64,000 nucleotides of DNA from Icerya purchasi. Its lineage: Eukaryota; Arthropoda; Insecta; Hemiptera; Monophlebidae. Both the position numbers and the translations under genes were made by a program. The stretch covers positions 445,397,292 through 445,461,291 of the forward strand of contig CM077115.1 of assembly GCA_039619475.1 (NCBI GenBank). Direction: 5' to 3'. A model generated the notes under the pieces. That model was not told the DNA's origin. It searched no databases and saw only the letters and a list, made by a program, of their open reading frames with translations. Positions 1-11,439 of the stretch are shown piece by piece. Position 1 is the first letter of the stretch. Each line of letters opens with the position of its first letter.

Positions 1-177
1 CTTGATTGCGTTTGCGATTAAATGGCTCTTCTTATGTACCTCTGTTGTTTAGCTTTAATATGACTGCCGCATTATTGTTTCGTATACGTGACCTGTGCAA
101 AGCTTTTATATCGCATTCTTCTAATTTAACATCTAACTTCTCCGCTATGTTGCTGATCTTTGATTTCAAGTTTTCCC

Positions 178-405
178 CTTTCTCTTCTATACTTTGCGTA
201 TAAAATGATCAAAATTTACAACGTAATTCTTACCGGCATCGACACGAAAAAGAATAACATAATCACAAAAGTCTTATAAAATATAACAAACGCTACATAA
301 AATTAGGACATTTTTCGTTACATAAAATTGGGACATTTTTTCTAATGGGGGGTAGCCTAAGAATTACGTTCTAATTAATACATACAAATATATGTAGGTG
401 TCGCG
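178..405 (+). repeat. Interspersed repeat family R, copy 1 (truncated)
   Basis: This stretch is shared almost word for word with 2310-2650 and, in reverse complement, with 53490-53850. Common landmarks are the block TCTTCTATACTTTGCGTATA, then ACAACGTAATTCTTACCGGC, several repeats of a GGGACATTTTT motif, and an end at GGTAGCCTAAGAATTACGTT followed by a short AT microsatellite. It has no coding potential. This copy lacks the hairpin-bearing first part seen in the other two copies. The class is unknown; a non-autonomous DNA element is my guess. Confidence 0.75.
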
Positions 406-984
406 AAGAAAGCGTACAGAAGGAAATAATATTACGGGCATACTTTAAGATTTTAGATTTCTGCATTTTGTTCGGGAAGATGAATTTTTTGTAATTTTCA
501 AGATCTAATTCCCATCACACTTAATTCGGGCTTTGGACTGGCTAAATGATTACTAGTAGTTCATCATTTGCGCCTGTTTAAAATCAGCATTATAGCTTTT
601 ATGTTCAGTTTCTTCATATTTCTATATCTATCCATTTACATGTTTTTTTGTTGTTTTTTTTTTTTTTACAATTTCTATCTAAGTTGTTGTAGATAAGAAA
701 CTATCTTCAAACAAGCCACAATATCACCAGTTTCTTCATATTTTTTCTTTCAAACTTCTCTACAGGTGTGCTACTGATTTTTGACCAATTAAAAACAAAT
801 AATGTTACACGTAGAAAAATGCAGGTTTCACATATCATGTTCATATTATTAGTACATCTGTGAAACTCATTACATTGATTGGCTCGCCTGTTCAGAATAG
901 ATTCGTACAAATCCCAGACACAAGGTATATTATTAAGCGAGCAATTCTTTTTTTTATATATATATATATATACACAATATATAT
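406..984. other. AT-rich spacer, no gene seen
   Basis: The stretch contains a T-run near 650-672 and a short (TA)n run near 956-971. The open frame on the minus strand here (707-1009) is low complexity and not like any family I know. Nothing else is supportable. Confidence 0.5.
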
Positions 985-2078
985 CATAGGAGCTGATCCA
1001 GAGAGACATTTGGGAGGGGGGATTATATGATCACGTAATATCTTCTACGCAAGGCCGTGTCCATGGGGTGGGTTTTGAGGGTTAACACCCCCCCCCCCAA
1101 TGAGAACTGAAATAGTTGTTATAAATACACAAAAATCTGAAAAAAATCAAAAATTTAAAATATATATTGATGATTTTTTAAGACGTTCTTACCTTTAAAA
1201 GAAAAAAGAAAAAATACGCTCCATATTTTTAGGTACTTCATTAATATTTTATACAAATTTTTTTATTACGAGTATAATTAATAACTTATGTGTAATTTTT
1301 ATTAATGTTTATACAGTAATTAATTTATGTAAATTATTAATACATATAAATCAAAATGATGGAAATTATTAATAGTATGAATATTAGTGAAAAATGTGTT
1401 GTTATTTATAAAATAAATATGCGAAAAAAATTTACACCCCCCCACTCCCCGTACAATATTCAGGGCACGGACCTGCTTATACGGTAAACAGTAGAGATTT
1501 GAGAAATACCTTATTTCATAAAGAAAATTAAACAACGACCAGCTCTTTAGAAATTTAAAAATGTTTTAAAAATACATGACTATTACAGTTTTGATTTAAA
1601 TTTTGTTTTATTTTTAGGTTAAAAAATAAAACGAAATTATAAAATTGTATCTAAAAAATGGTAGTTTCGAATTACTAGAAAAAATAGAACGATAGTATTT
1701 TTTATTAGACACTTTGCTTCTTTTTTATTTTTGTTAGTAATCCGATCCGAATTCTCTTTGTTTGTGAGCAAGTTTAAATATATGTATATATTTCTCATTG
1801 AACTATTTTTAATTAAAATTACAAAATAAAAATTAAAAATGTATAAAAAAGACGCAAAAAAACGACGACAGTTGCGTTTCAGAATAAAAACGTAACCTTA
1901 ATAGTTTTACTAGAAAAGATTATTAAATATTAGTTATAATTAAATCTATATGTTGTAACATTTATTCAAATTTTTTAAATAGTATAAATTAAGTTTCTCT
2001 GTCGTAAAATATGTTTTCATCGAGGATTTATTTCTTTTGGGAGGTATGTCCCCTATCTCTCCCGTGGATCCGCCACTG
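985..2078 (+). mobile_element. Non-autonomous hAT-like element, copy A (carries a nested element)
   Basis: The right end reads, in reverse complement, CAGTGGCGGATCCACGGG, a typical hAT terminal inverted repeat. The left end is a degraded version (CATAGGAGCTGATCCAGAG). Body sequence is shared with 57293-57977 (same strand) and 58262-59678 (opposite strand). No transposase frame is visible, so it would need a transposase in trans. Both flanks are AT microsatellite, so the 8-bp target duplication cannot be read cleanly. Without the nested element at 1050-1475 it would be about 660 bp, close to the 685 bp of copy B. Confidence 0.8.
1050..1475. mobile_element. Second hAT-like MITE nested inside copy A
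   Basis: This 426-bp block is absent from the two sister hAT copies at 57.3 and 59.6 kb. Its ends are inverted repeats: CAAGGCCGTGTCCATG at the left and, in reverse complement, CAGGTCCGTGCCCTGA at the right. C-runs lie just inside both ends. It is flanked by CTTCTACG (1042-1049) and CTTATACG (1476-1483), an 8-bp duplication with one mismatch as expected for hAT insertion. There is no coding frame for a transposase. Confidence 0.8.
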
Positions 2079-2249
2079 ATATATATAATAACAAAAATAA
2101 TAGTAATAAAGCCTTTATTTCATTTAAAGAAAAAAAGCTCCTTAACATACAATTCTAAAGTAATTAAATAATGAATTAAGTTCAACATTGAGCAAAGGCC
2201 TATTCCGATTTTATATATATATATTATATACGTATATATGTATATACAT

Positions 2250-2650
2250 ATAACTTGGCCATTTTGGCCTCGCAACGGGCTGTGCCCCTTGACCTCTCTT
2301 GCTTTCATTTCTGTCTCTTTCTCTTCTATACTTTGCGTATAAAATGATCAAAATTTACAACGTAATTCTTACCGGCATCAACACAAAAAGAAAAAAATAA
2401 CATAACCACAAAAATCCTATTATAACATTTAACTTTCATTAGATAAAATTAAGACATTTTTTCGTGTACATTTTTCGTTACATATTTCATTGCATAAAAT
2501 TTTGTGACATTTTTTAAATAACAATAACAAAAATCTTATCAAATAGAACAAACGTTACATAAAATTGGAACATTTTTCTGGGGCATTTTTCTGGTACATT
2601 TTTGAGGGGTAGCCTAAGAATTACGTTGTAATTAATACATATATAGTATA
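2250..2650 (+). repeat. Interspersed repeat family R, copy 2
   Basis: This is the fuller copy. It begins after a TATATA microsatellite with a GGCC-AAAATGG-type inverted repeat and a G/C-rich stem, then follows copy 1 from TCTTCTATACTTTGCG onward. The internal array of ACATTTTTC-type short repeats differs in number from copies 1 and 3. It ends at GGTAGCCTAAGAATTACGTT and an AT microsatellite. There is no protein-coding content. Confidence 0.75.
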
Positions 2651-2829
2651 TATAAAATTGGTTTCCGGAAATGACTATAACGATTTTGACGAAATTAGGA
2701 TTTTTTGGAACCGAAAAGTCGATTGGTTAAGGTTTTATTATCTAGAAAATTCTATTAAACAAGCAGTTTTTGAATAGGAATGAACACAGTGTTCTCCTTT
2801 AAGTACCGATGCACAGGATTTATTAACGA

Positions 2830-3068
2830 GTAAATAATAATACGCTTTATTGCCATCTTCTTTTTCTTCTAGTGTCATCTCCATTAAAGAAAGGTTGGCC
2901 ACAATTTGTGAAAGACTGGATCTGTTCCTGGCCGAATGAAGTAATTTGTTGGTTGACCAGCCCCCCGTCCATTCTTCTAGTATCCGTGGCAGTGCGTCCT
3001 TTTCGTCTACGGCTTCCCATTTTGCCTTGTATAATTAACTGCACCAGTTCATATCTATCGTGTCTCAT
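2830..3068 (-). pseudogene. RTE-like LINE reverse transcriptase, C-terminal relic
   Basis: On the minus strand a 73-codon frame contains YELVQLIIQGKMGSRRRKGR, then a DTRRMDG block and a closing QSFTNCGQPFFNGDD block. This order (LIIQGK, basic run, W/T-rich linker, SFTN..ANL-like end) is the C-terminal tail of RTE-like endonuclease/reverse transcriptase polyproteins. The same tail type is seen at 40.2-40.7 kb and in the long frame at 54.7-55.8 kb. The reverse transcriptase core and endonuclease are missing, so this is a 5'-truncated dead copy. An open frame on the plus strand over the same bases is its shadow. Confidence 0.65.
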
Positions 3069-3079
3069 AATGTGTGTGT

Positions 3080-5160
3080 CCTAAGTACGCTAGCTTCCGT
3101 TTTTCGATGATAGCGTAACTAGCTTTCTGTTTTGCTCCATTCTTTCAAGAATCCTTTTATTTTTTTGTCATGGTAGATCCGTATAGATGTGTGCGTACAT
3201 CTTTCTTCGACGATGGAGTATAATAAATTTATTTACGATATTTATACGGTGATTTTAAATATTTACAGATGACAATTTTAATAATATTTCTCGCTTATGA
3301 ATATTTTTGCTTTTTTTTCTTGAGCGCAAAATAAGTTAGTTCTGAAACCGACACACAAATTAGCATCTAATACTAGAAGAAAAAAAAAGAAAAAAAAAAA
3401 AGAGTGAGATTTATAGAATAATTCAGATGATGATGTAGGGGCGATAAATTGAAAATAGCACGCGATGATGTATAGGCTGATATTTGCAACGCGGCGTCAA
3501 CTGCTATCGGATATCTATATAGAGACGATTTCTCGAGTATGCATCTGTGCAGACCGGCTTCGGAACCTCGCGTGGTCCGTAATGATTAGTATTAATTATC
3601 GGCCCGAGTTTTATTTCGAACACCAGTGCCAACAAAGAGAAAAAGAGATTATCTTCAGCTTTTCTTTTCGTTTTGTTTATCGGTCAGATCAGCGTAGCGG
3701 CCGACAAAAGCCATAGGACGAGAAATCAGAGGTGCCGCTGACACGGAACCGCGTGTCAAACTAATTCCGCGGTACATGTAGTGTGCGAGACTAGACGCCA
3801 TTTGGCGAAATAACTTCTATACGGAGGAGCAATAACAGACAAATAGAGTAATTTGTCAGCGCGCTATTTATCGCTTATTTAATTGCCGGCTCCCTAGCCG
3901 GCTGCCCAAGTCCGATATGGGGTGGTAGCGTCGACGACGCGACAGACGGAGCAGACGGATAATTGTATTTCAATATTTACTAAGCGCGTTAAACGGTGCA
4001 TGGACTCTTAAACCCCGGTCCGATATTTGTCTTGTCACATCCGGTTTAACTAGCTCTTTTAATGCTAGTGCTATACGATGATTAGGCGCGAATGGTACTC
4101 CTGCTAAACGATCGAGCCGAGGATACATTTAAAAAATGTGTTAAAAGATAATACGAATAGCGCGAATTGCGCGCACTACGAAAAGGGGTTAGTTTTTTAT
4201 TATCATCATTATTGCTGTACACGCGATACTTACACGGACGCACAGACGCATCTCTGCGCATTTAAGAAAATAAACACATCGATTGACACGTTCGTCGCAA
4301 AGATTAAATGTAGGTGTACGCTTCGAACGGGTAATTGCAAGAGACGAGCTCTGCGGGTGCGCTTCGGCCATCGTAAATTATTATGCTAATTCGTGTATGT
4401 TGAATGTAAGGTGCGGTACTCTAGACGGTTTTCCTATAAAGGCCGTCGGACGAAGCGACAGTTGCCGCTTCTTTCTGTCAACAATAAAATTCGGGCAGCC
4501 ACGCGAAACATTGGCCGCTGGTATCGCGATGCTTGTGTGCTATCTCTTCAATCATCGTTGTGTTGGCTTTGCGGTGTAACAACCCCAACCCTCGCAGCGT
4601 TCTTATTTATCTACAGCATCTGCTAAAATTTAGTCGCCCTACATTCTTCGTATCAATTTTATCCTTATATGTGAGAAATGGAAGGTCGGTCAGCTTTTGA
4701 GTTTTCTGGGGTTTTTTTTTCCTTTTTTTTTCCTCTTTTTTTTTTTTTTTCGCGACGATTAATCGAGTTAAAAGGGCCGTCGTATAGAAACTGTAGGTTA
4801 TAAAGCCCCCGCGATAACCATAAAAAAAGCGCGTTCGTATTTTTTCTAATCGCAGTTTGTTATCAGCACTTATAGGGGTTTCAAAGTATGTTGTGCATTT
4901 TCACGTCGCTCCGTTTGCCGATGGTAAAATTTAAATCACCTCTTTCGCAACATCAGGAAGAACCGAGGTTTTTTTTTCCGGGTTTTGGGAGATTTTATTT
5001 AAAACGGTTTATTTTTCTTTTTGAAAAAGAAGAAAGCGGTAACGAAAGTCTTTTGACGAAAGTTTTCTGCCCTTATGCTATCTCTTATCCTAAGTCAATT
5101 TCCTCGAATTGCTCTATATTCGTATGTGCTCTTAATTGGTTTGAGATTGCTCTACATATG
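3080..5160. other. Unique region with a GC-richer, CpG-containing island; no gene recognised
   Basis: From about 3430 to 4660 the base composition rises and CG dinucleotides are frequent, with clusters such as GCGCGAATTGCGCGC near 4155. Several short open frames exist on both strands, but none resembles a known protein and they overlap in conflicting frames. The DNA may be host regulatory sequence or an untranslated exon, which cannot be told from sequence alone. The flanking parts are A/T-rich with T-runs (about 4710-4750). Confidence 0.4.
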
Positions 5161-5162
5161 GG

Positions 5163-5450
5163 GTTTTTTTTTTTTCTTCCTACCCTAGGCGCACCAGTGG
5201 CACAACGTGAAAACTTATAGAGCTAGAATTAAATAGCCAGGCGGTCAGAAATGGAAAAGACAAAGGACAGCAGCAACGGAATAACTGAAGGCAATGGGAA
5301 GGAAAGGATATTATAGGTAGCGTTAAAGGGAGTAGCCAAAGCTATAAAGAAAGGAGCGTTCGTTAGAGAGCATACCGAATTATGATTTGAATCAGAACTA
5401 CAACAAGGCTCAGAAGCGTGAAGATTGGTAAAATTCCTTTTCAAATTTTT
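5163..5450 (-). pseudogene. 5'-truncated RNase H-type LINE (family A), 3' end
   Basis: Read on the minus strand, the segment closely matches 28940-29207 on the plus strand. It holds a degraded C-terminal peptide (SEPCCSSDSNHNSVC followed by SLTNAPFFIAL), then a 3' UTR, the tail motif GGGCGCGCC/GCGCACCAG and an A-tail (read as the T-run at 5164-5177). The peptide corresponds to the cysteine/histidine tail that follows RNase H in I/R1-like LINEs. Only the last few hundred bases of the element are present. Confidence 0.65.
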
Positions 5451-5912
5451 TTCATAAAATTTTCTTTATCATTTTTCGGGTCTTTTTTGTAAAATTTAAG
5501 AACATCCGATTTATAAACTCCTGTCAAATTTTTACTCGTCCTTTTCTAATCATTAACGAATTCAGCTGTAAAATAAATCCCCGGTATTTCCGAACCATAT
5601 ATATCCACCGAGTTTCGCAGTTCTACTCGAATTTACTTTCTAGCCCTCGGTATTATTCCATTCCGGAATCTATCGCCGATCGACGCATTCGTATAAATAT
5701 GCGGTTACTATTTGCCGACTGCGTATGTGTCATTCGCGGATAGTTCTGAATTTTTCTGACACCACGGTGTACTATGCAGTGATCGTTACGCATCAAATTT
5801 CTCGGAGGGCATTAATCATTTGTGCTGTTTTTAATTGTAATAAATATGAACATTACCGTAGATCGTTTTGCGAACAATTAATATGTCTCTTGGGTTCTTT
5901 CCTCCGTATACC
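5451..5912. other. Unique A/T-rich spacer, nothing recognised
   Basis: The stretch has no repeat shared with the rest of the window and no credible coding frame. It ends at the ATTT direct repeat that flanks the MITE at 5917. Confidence 0.4.
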
Positions 5913-5916
5913 ATTT

Positions 5917-6659
5917 GAATCTGTTATTTAAGAAACTACATAAGTCCAAAAAATCAACTTCTCAGGAGAGACAAAAAACGTATTATCTTCGGTTCTTCTA
6001 AAGTTATCGAATTGAAACTATAGTATGTTGAATACTATCACATTACACACCTTTTCCACCTCTTAGTCAAATTCGCCGATGAAGGCTGTGGCGGTGAGCG
6101 CGCATCAAAGGTTTTGGAGTTATGTTGTTTCATGAATGAATCGACGAAATTTGGCCAAAAAATCGTAGTAGGTGAACGAAATCGTACTTTTCGAATATTT
6201 TTCAACCCATTTTAGGGTGTTTTTCAAATTTGGAACATTTGGACTACCATTTTTGAACCATAAGGTGTCCAAAAAAAACGCATATCCTGAAAATTGTAAC
6301 ACAAACCTGTTAGATCGGATTTAGGGGACATAGCACTTCACTTTTTTGAAAAATTGATATTTTGTATTGAAAATAATATGAACGTACACGAATATCTCGA
6401 ATAGAATGCAATAAGAACGCACGCGGAGAAATTAACCTTATCAAACCTTGTTGAACAATTCAGCTTTGTAAACAACGCGATAAAACGCGTGGAGTTATGT
6501 TGTTTCATGAAAAACTGGTACCAAAATCTCCATGTTCCGCCGCGAGATGGCGCGTTTTGACATCACCAATCGACGCGGCAGGGTTGACTTAGTAAGAAAC
6601 GCTAAAAAAGCTAAAATGGCCAAAAATGGAGTTATGCAGTTTTCTTAAATAACAGATTC
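5917..6659. mobile_element. MITE with about 24-bp terminal inverted repeats
   Basis: The left end GAATCTGTTATTTAAGAAAC and the right end (reverse complement GAATCTGTTATTTAAGAAAA) form matching terminal inverted repeats, and the similarity continues into CTACATAAGTCCA / CTGCATAACTCCA. The 743-bp element is flanked by ATTT on both sides, a possible 4-bp target duplication. Inside, GTTATGTTGTTTCATGAA occurs twice (6121 and about 6496). No transposase is encoded. I cannot assign a superfamily. Confidence 0.7.
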
Positions 6660-9600
6660 ATTTATAGTCTCCTATGCCAGAACAACCAGCTGGTCCTGTA
6701 TATTTTGATTAAATTTATTTTATTAAACGACATCAAAATTTAACAGCATACACTTATTTGTTTTATTAACTAATCACACTCTATGCAACTCTTGATGATG
6801 ATACGTGATACATTATCCTAATTCTTGATACCCTGTCATGTTCGGGAAACCCAACGTTTCTCGAACTCGACTTGGGCAGTTTTTCTTTTGTTATGATTTT
6901 GTGCAGACATTCGTGCACTATAGCATTTGTGGCCATGATTGTTTGTTGTAATTATCGTGTATGATGATTGTAATTCCTATTTTGTTAATTTTTTCCGGTT
7001 AGGCAAGTTCAAGTAATGTACACCTTGGGCGCTCAGTCTGGTCAATTTCTCTTTCCTAAAGATTTTATTCAGCCCCCGTGTGGGTAATGTTGAACATTTA
7101 CGGCCATGGTTGTCTGTTTATAACCTTTTCCCCAATTAAATATTATGTATCCTTCATTAGTTGGTGGCAGTATTCTTACATATATTAAATGATTGGTGGC
7201 TAAATGGCTTGATAGTTAACTAAAGCCGGGCCATAAAAAAAAAAAAAAATCGAATTTACTTCATTCGCTGTTCCGATTGAATATGCAATTGGCAATCTGC
7301 CCTTTCTTAATTTAATTTTTTTTTTAAGTGTTCTTTTCACTGTAATCTCTACACGTTCTTTTCTCGATCCCAGCATTCGTCGTATAAAATTTCTGATCGC
7401 GCGATTTTATTTTCGCTCGATCCTCCGGATTAATAATGATGAAGTAGAGTTAATAGTCGAGCCCCTCTCCTGGGGTCAGGCTCTTTCAGTAATTAAAACA
7501 AGCCGAGAAATTTTTTTCTTCTACTTTGGCCATTCTTTCTTTACAAAAATCTTCACTCACGCTATCCGTTCAACCTTAACTACCGCGTGATTCGTTATTT
7601 TCGCACTTGCCTCGTCTTCCTCATTCCGCTATGTGTTTCCTCTCCGTGTGTCTCTCGTATACACCTTCTCGCCACCCTCTTGTCGTCGTGTCCTCTTTAT
7701 CTCGACAATTCTACCCATTGCAATGCGCAGGCACCATTCTCCTAATCTTTTTTCTCTGAAGGACAATACTCTCTCTATTCGGAATTTCTCTCCGGGCACA
7801 TTTCCAATCGTAACTGTGTGCTTCTTCTTCTCCTTCGGCTAATAACATATTATCGCGTTATCTAATAAACGACTTTTAAATCTGCCTACAAACACAACTC
7901 GGCAACTACGATACCAAAAAAAAAACAAAAAAAAAAAAAACCACAACACGCGGCGTTGCCTGTACTTATGTAGTAGCACTCGAACGATCGTCGGCGACTA
8001 ACTTATCTTGTAAGATCGGCTATTCACTGTGAATCGACTAACGGTAAATTACCGAGTTTTAATACAACACAGGGTATCTCTGCCCATCAGCCAATCGATC
8101 CAAACACACATATAGTACAATACACTTCCTTATGACTCTGCGGCTCACGCTGCCGACAATCCCAATCAATGTCGTCGCGGATAAACGCTACCCTATTGTC
8201 GCAGGACACGCACGCAGCGACTTATACAGCCTCAAACTCTACCCGTGCTGAAATTTCGATAGAAAACATCGGAAAATACATTCTCGGCCGTGCAAACGCC
8301 TCGGAGACCCTATTCTTCGCTAACAACAAACAACAACAATAGGATGATGTCGAGAGATGAATATGTCAAACACAATTGACGAAACCGGTCGGACGAGAAG
8401 ATTTTAAATATGTTTTATGTAATTTTTAAATGTTCATGAAGTTTTTTAGATGTTTGTTAATGAAATTAATTGTATGTGTTTACCACTTATAAATAATTCA
8501 TGTTATAATTATATGGATAAAATTCGGTTTTAACATAATTTATAATTATCAGTAACTGCAATGTTTGGACATCCATTTATTTACTTAAAATTGGCTTATC
8601 TATTATATGTGACATTCGCCGAGAAAACGTGGTGGTGACGCGAAAAGTAGTTTGTGAGAAAAACGCCTTTAAAGTTTGCGCCGAATACCATAATATGCTG
8701 TTGTACTAAACATACATTCCTGTATGTGTAAGCTCGATAGAGCATCGTTACCGAATTTCGGCCTAGTTAAACAAACGTTAATTATGCTACGAAGATTTTG
8801 AAGAAGTTGATAATCAATTCAGCCATAAAAAAATCCAATGTTGCTATGATTGCGAGCAAATATCAAATCAAATATCAAATCAAATATATTGCAAAAATAT
8901 ATACAAAGTTACTTATAAATATTTGTTATTTTTAAATCGCAAATGCGCTCGAAAGCGCGAATCTCGGATGCCGAATGTGGAACATAGAATTTCGAGATTT
9001 TTTAATAATTACCACACACAATTGTCGTGCTACTGCGTATTTTCATCTCTCGAATTTTAATTCTAATTAATTCAGCATTGTTTTTATAATAGGTATTACA
9101 CAAACTGTCACCATTTTCCGTTTTAAAATGAAATCGCTTGCAAATATTTGTCGATTCCGAAGAGGAAAACATTTACTTGTACAGCGAAACGTACCATCAA
9201 CAAACGAATTACCCCCCCCCCCCCCCCACTGGTCTTACCTTGTGTTTTTCTTATCATGAGAAAGGTACCTGTACGATAATATTGCTTCTTTATGTATCGA
9301 TCATCCAAAAGAAAAAAAAACATAATTCCGTAGCTTCTAAACCTGAATAACCTAAGCCGAGAAAACAGTCGAATGCAGCGAATGTAACTGCAGAGGATCT
9401 GCAGTAAAGTTGACAGGAGACAGAAAAAACTGAAACTACGATCAAAAAAAGGAAAAAACTGAACGGAAGTTTCGAGAAAAATGAGGTCCTTAATTACTAA
9501 ACTATCTCGGCTCCGGTTCTCGCACAGTCTCCTTCTTATCTAAATCGCTTTTCCTTGGCTGCATCTCCTAATTCGTTTAACTTACTGTTCGTAATTCATA

Positions 9601-9710
9601 AAGAAGATATTGTTTACGCTATCATCATTATATACTTATTTATGTATATACGACTATTTAGAGTGAATGTAGGTATGTGTATGGTTTTTTCTTTATTCTT
9701 TTTTTTTACA

Positions 9711-9748
<38 letters not shown>

Positions 9749-10490
9749 TTATATATATTTACTAAGACGTATATTATAGAAGGTTTATATAATTTCGATG
9801 TGTATAATAAGAGTATGTATAAATTTGTAACGTGTACAACCTAAATAAATGATAATAAGAGAGTCGGGCACTCGCACAACGGGAAAAATTAACCATGTAA
9901 GACCTACAAACTTATGTTAAAATTTAAAAAAAAAAAAATTATCCATTGGATCCCGAAAGTTCTTAGTATGTTTGTGATATGCGAATCACATGTTCTTCGA
10001 GTGTTCCGGTTTATGCTGCGAGCGCGGGGTTACTTTATTATCAAAACTTTTAAAACCCTTGGACTTCCTACTCCTTTCAACAACGCCTCCCATGTTCTTT
10101 CTCGGCCTATTTTCTCAGTTGTTTCTGTTCTAGAGGTGTTCCTTGATTCCATTGTGTCGATAAAATAAAAAAATATAATTTCTACTCCGTTTCATGCATC
10201 TCTTCCTTTCTGCTTGACTAATGGTCTCTGGCAGCAGACCCAAGGGAAAAAAAAATACCCGAAGCAAATGAAAAATCATTTAAAATGCCAAGAAAGGACG
10301 AAAAAATAAGTTTTTACCATTTCTTAAAAATCTGTAATGTTTTTCCACTTTTCTCCAATTTTCTTCAGCCAGTTTTGTTCGTTTCAAAACATTGAATAAA
10401 AACGTTTACGAAAACTAATTACGTATTGCATTTTGTTCTACACTCTTTCAAACCTCAAAACCCATATCTTCGCACCACCGGTCCTTTTCC
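6660..10490. other. Unique region, no gene recognised
   Basis: This holds A/T-rich DNA with a GC-richer stretch at about 7370-8400 that contains frequent CG dinucleotides and short conflicting open frames. Simple sequences include A-runs near 7230 and 7916-7940, a C-run at 9211-9227 and a (TA)n run at 9714-9746. A short direct repeat of AAATATCAAATC lies near 8858-8890. I see no recognisable mobile-element protein and no RNA gene here. Confidence 0.4.
9714..9746. repeat. (TA)n microsatellite
   Basis: About 16 perfect TA units are followed by a short imperfect extension. Confidence 0.9.
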
Positions 10491-10494
10491 TCGG

Positions 10495-10800
10495 CGAACG
10501 TTACATACGTAGAACATTTCAAAAGTAATGCGCACACGACGTTCTTACGCAGCCTGTACGCATTTTGAAGGGGGGAATACGGAAAGGATGTATATAATAT
10601 GAAGAGTTTTGTCAATACTGTGATTGGTTTCGAGTGAGTTGTCAAACTCGTTTTTTCTAATGATGGAATTACAAATCTGGACCAGCGATTATATGAGCAA
10701 AAAAATCGAAACCTTTCGTTGGTCGTACGCCTACAGAAATTCATTCTGCATTAGAAGAAGTACATGGCAATGACATCGTAAGCTCTCGCTGGAAAAAAAT
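10495..10800 (+). pseudogene. Mariner-like transposase, N-terminal helix-turn-helix relic
   Basis: One plus-strand frame at about 10724-10792 reads RTPTEIHSALEEVHGNDIV followed by SSRW. This is the classic start of mariner-family transposases, the first helix-turn-helix that contacts the terminal inverted repeat (TPTEIH..L..VHG...S...V.RW). The match ends at an A-run, and the catalytic domain with its three acidic residues is not visible downstream. The upstream ACATTTCAAAAGTAATG block near 10513 resembles mariner terminal sequence, but no partner terminal repeat was found. The element is an old, truncated copy with no function of its own. Confidence 0.6.
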
Positions 10801-11439
10801 TTAAAGAAGTCCGTTTGTTATCGATCGTGCTCGGCAGGATATTGCGCCATTTCGGACATGCAAAGCGAAAAATATCGAAACGCCGCTGGCCCACAGCAAA
10901 AAAGAAGAAGCCTTTGGAAGCCGAAGTACCGACATATAACCCGGGATTTTGCTACTTCTCCTCGGTGAGAATTGTGTACATCATGGCCCCTCATGATCGC
11001 GCTTATCCAGGGGTAATGGTCACGTTTAAATGGGGTAATGCGATTCAGTGCGACGGTGACAGAATTTGTTTTTATTTAAACAGATATTTCCATACAGGTG
11101 CGGGATTTGTTGTCTTTTTTTTTTTTAAATAGTTACGTGTACTTTTTTGTATAATGAAAAAAAAAAAAAGAACAAGGAAAGCAAAACTTACAAAGAGGGG
11201 CACGTTGCTCTGAAAAGGAAATAAGATGACGTGTTCGTTCCGATGATGAAAATTTGTCGAAAAAATTTTTTCATAAATTTTAAGATGTGACGTCAAAGGG
11301 AATATAGGCGAACGCTTCAACTGTGCGCTGGCGGGGGGTTAAGAAATTCTAATAGTTTTATTTTTCCGCTACATATTTAATTGTCAGACGACAAAATAGG
11401 CTATAAATATGTTTCCGGACGGCGAAGCGATAATCGCGT

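Noticed and set aside
3465..4626. Chain of short plus-strand frames in the 3.4-4.7 kb island as a possible gene
   Set aside because: No family resemblance, no consistent frame and no splice sites that join them convincingly.
10815..11132. 105-codon frame containing VLGRILRHFGHAKRKI, resembling the RTE motif CRILRYFDHVIRAN
   Set aside because: Only about 14 residues look alike and nothing around them fits an RTE order; chance similarity is likely.
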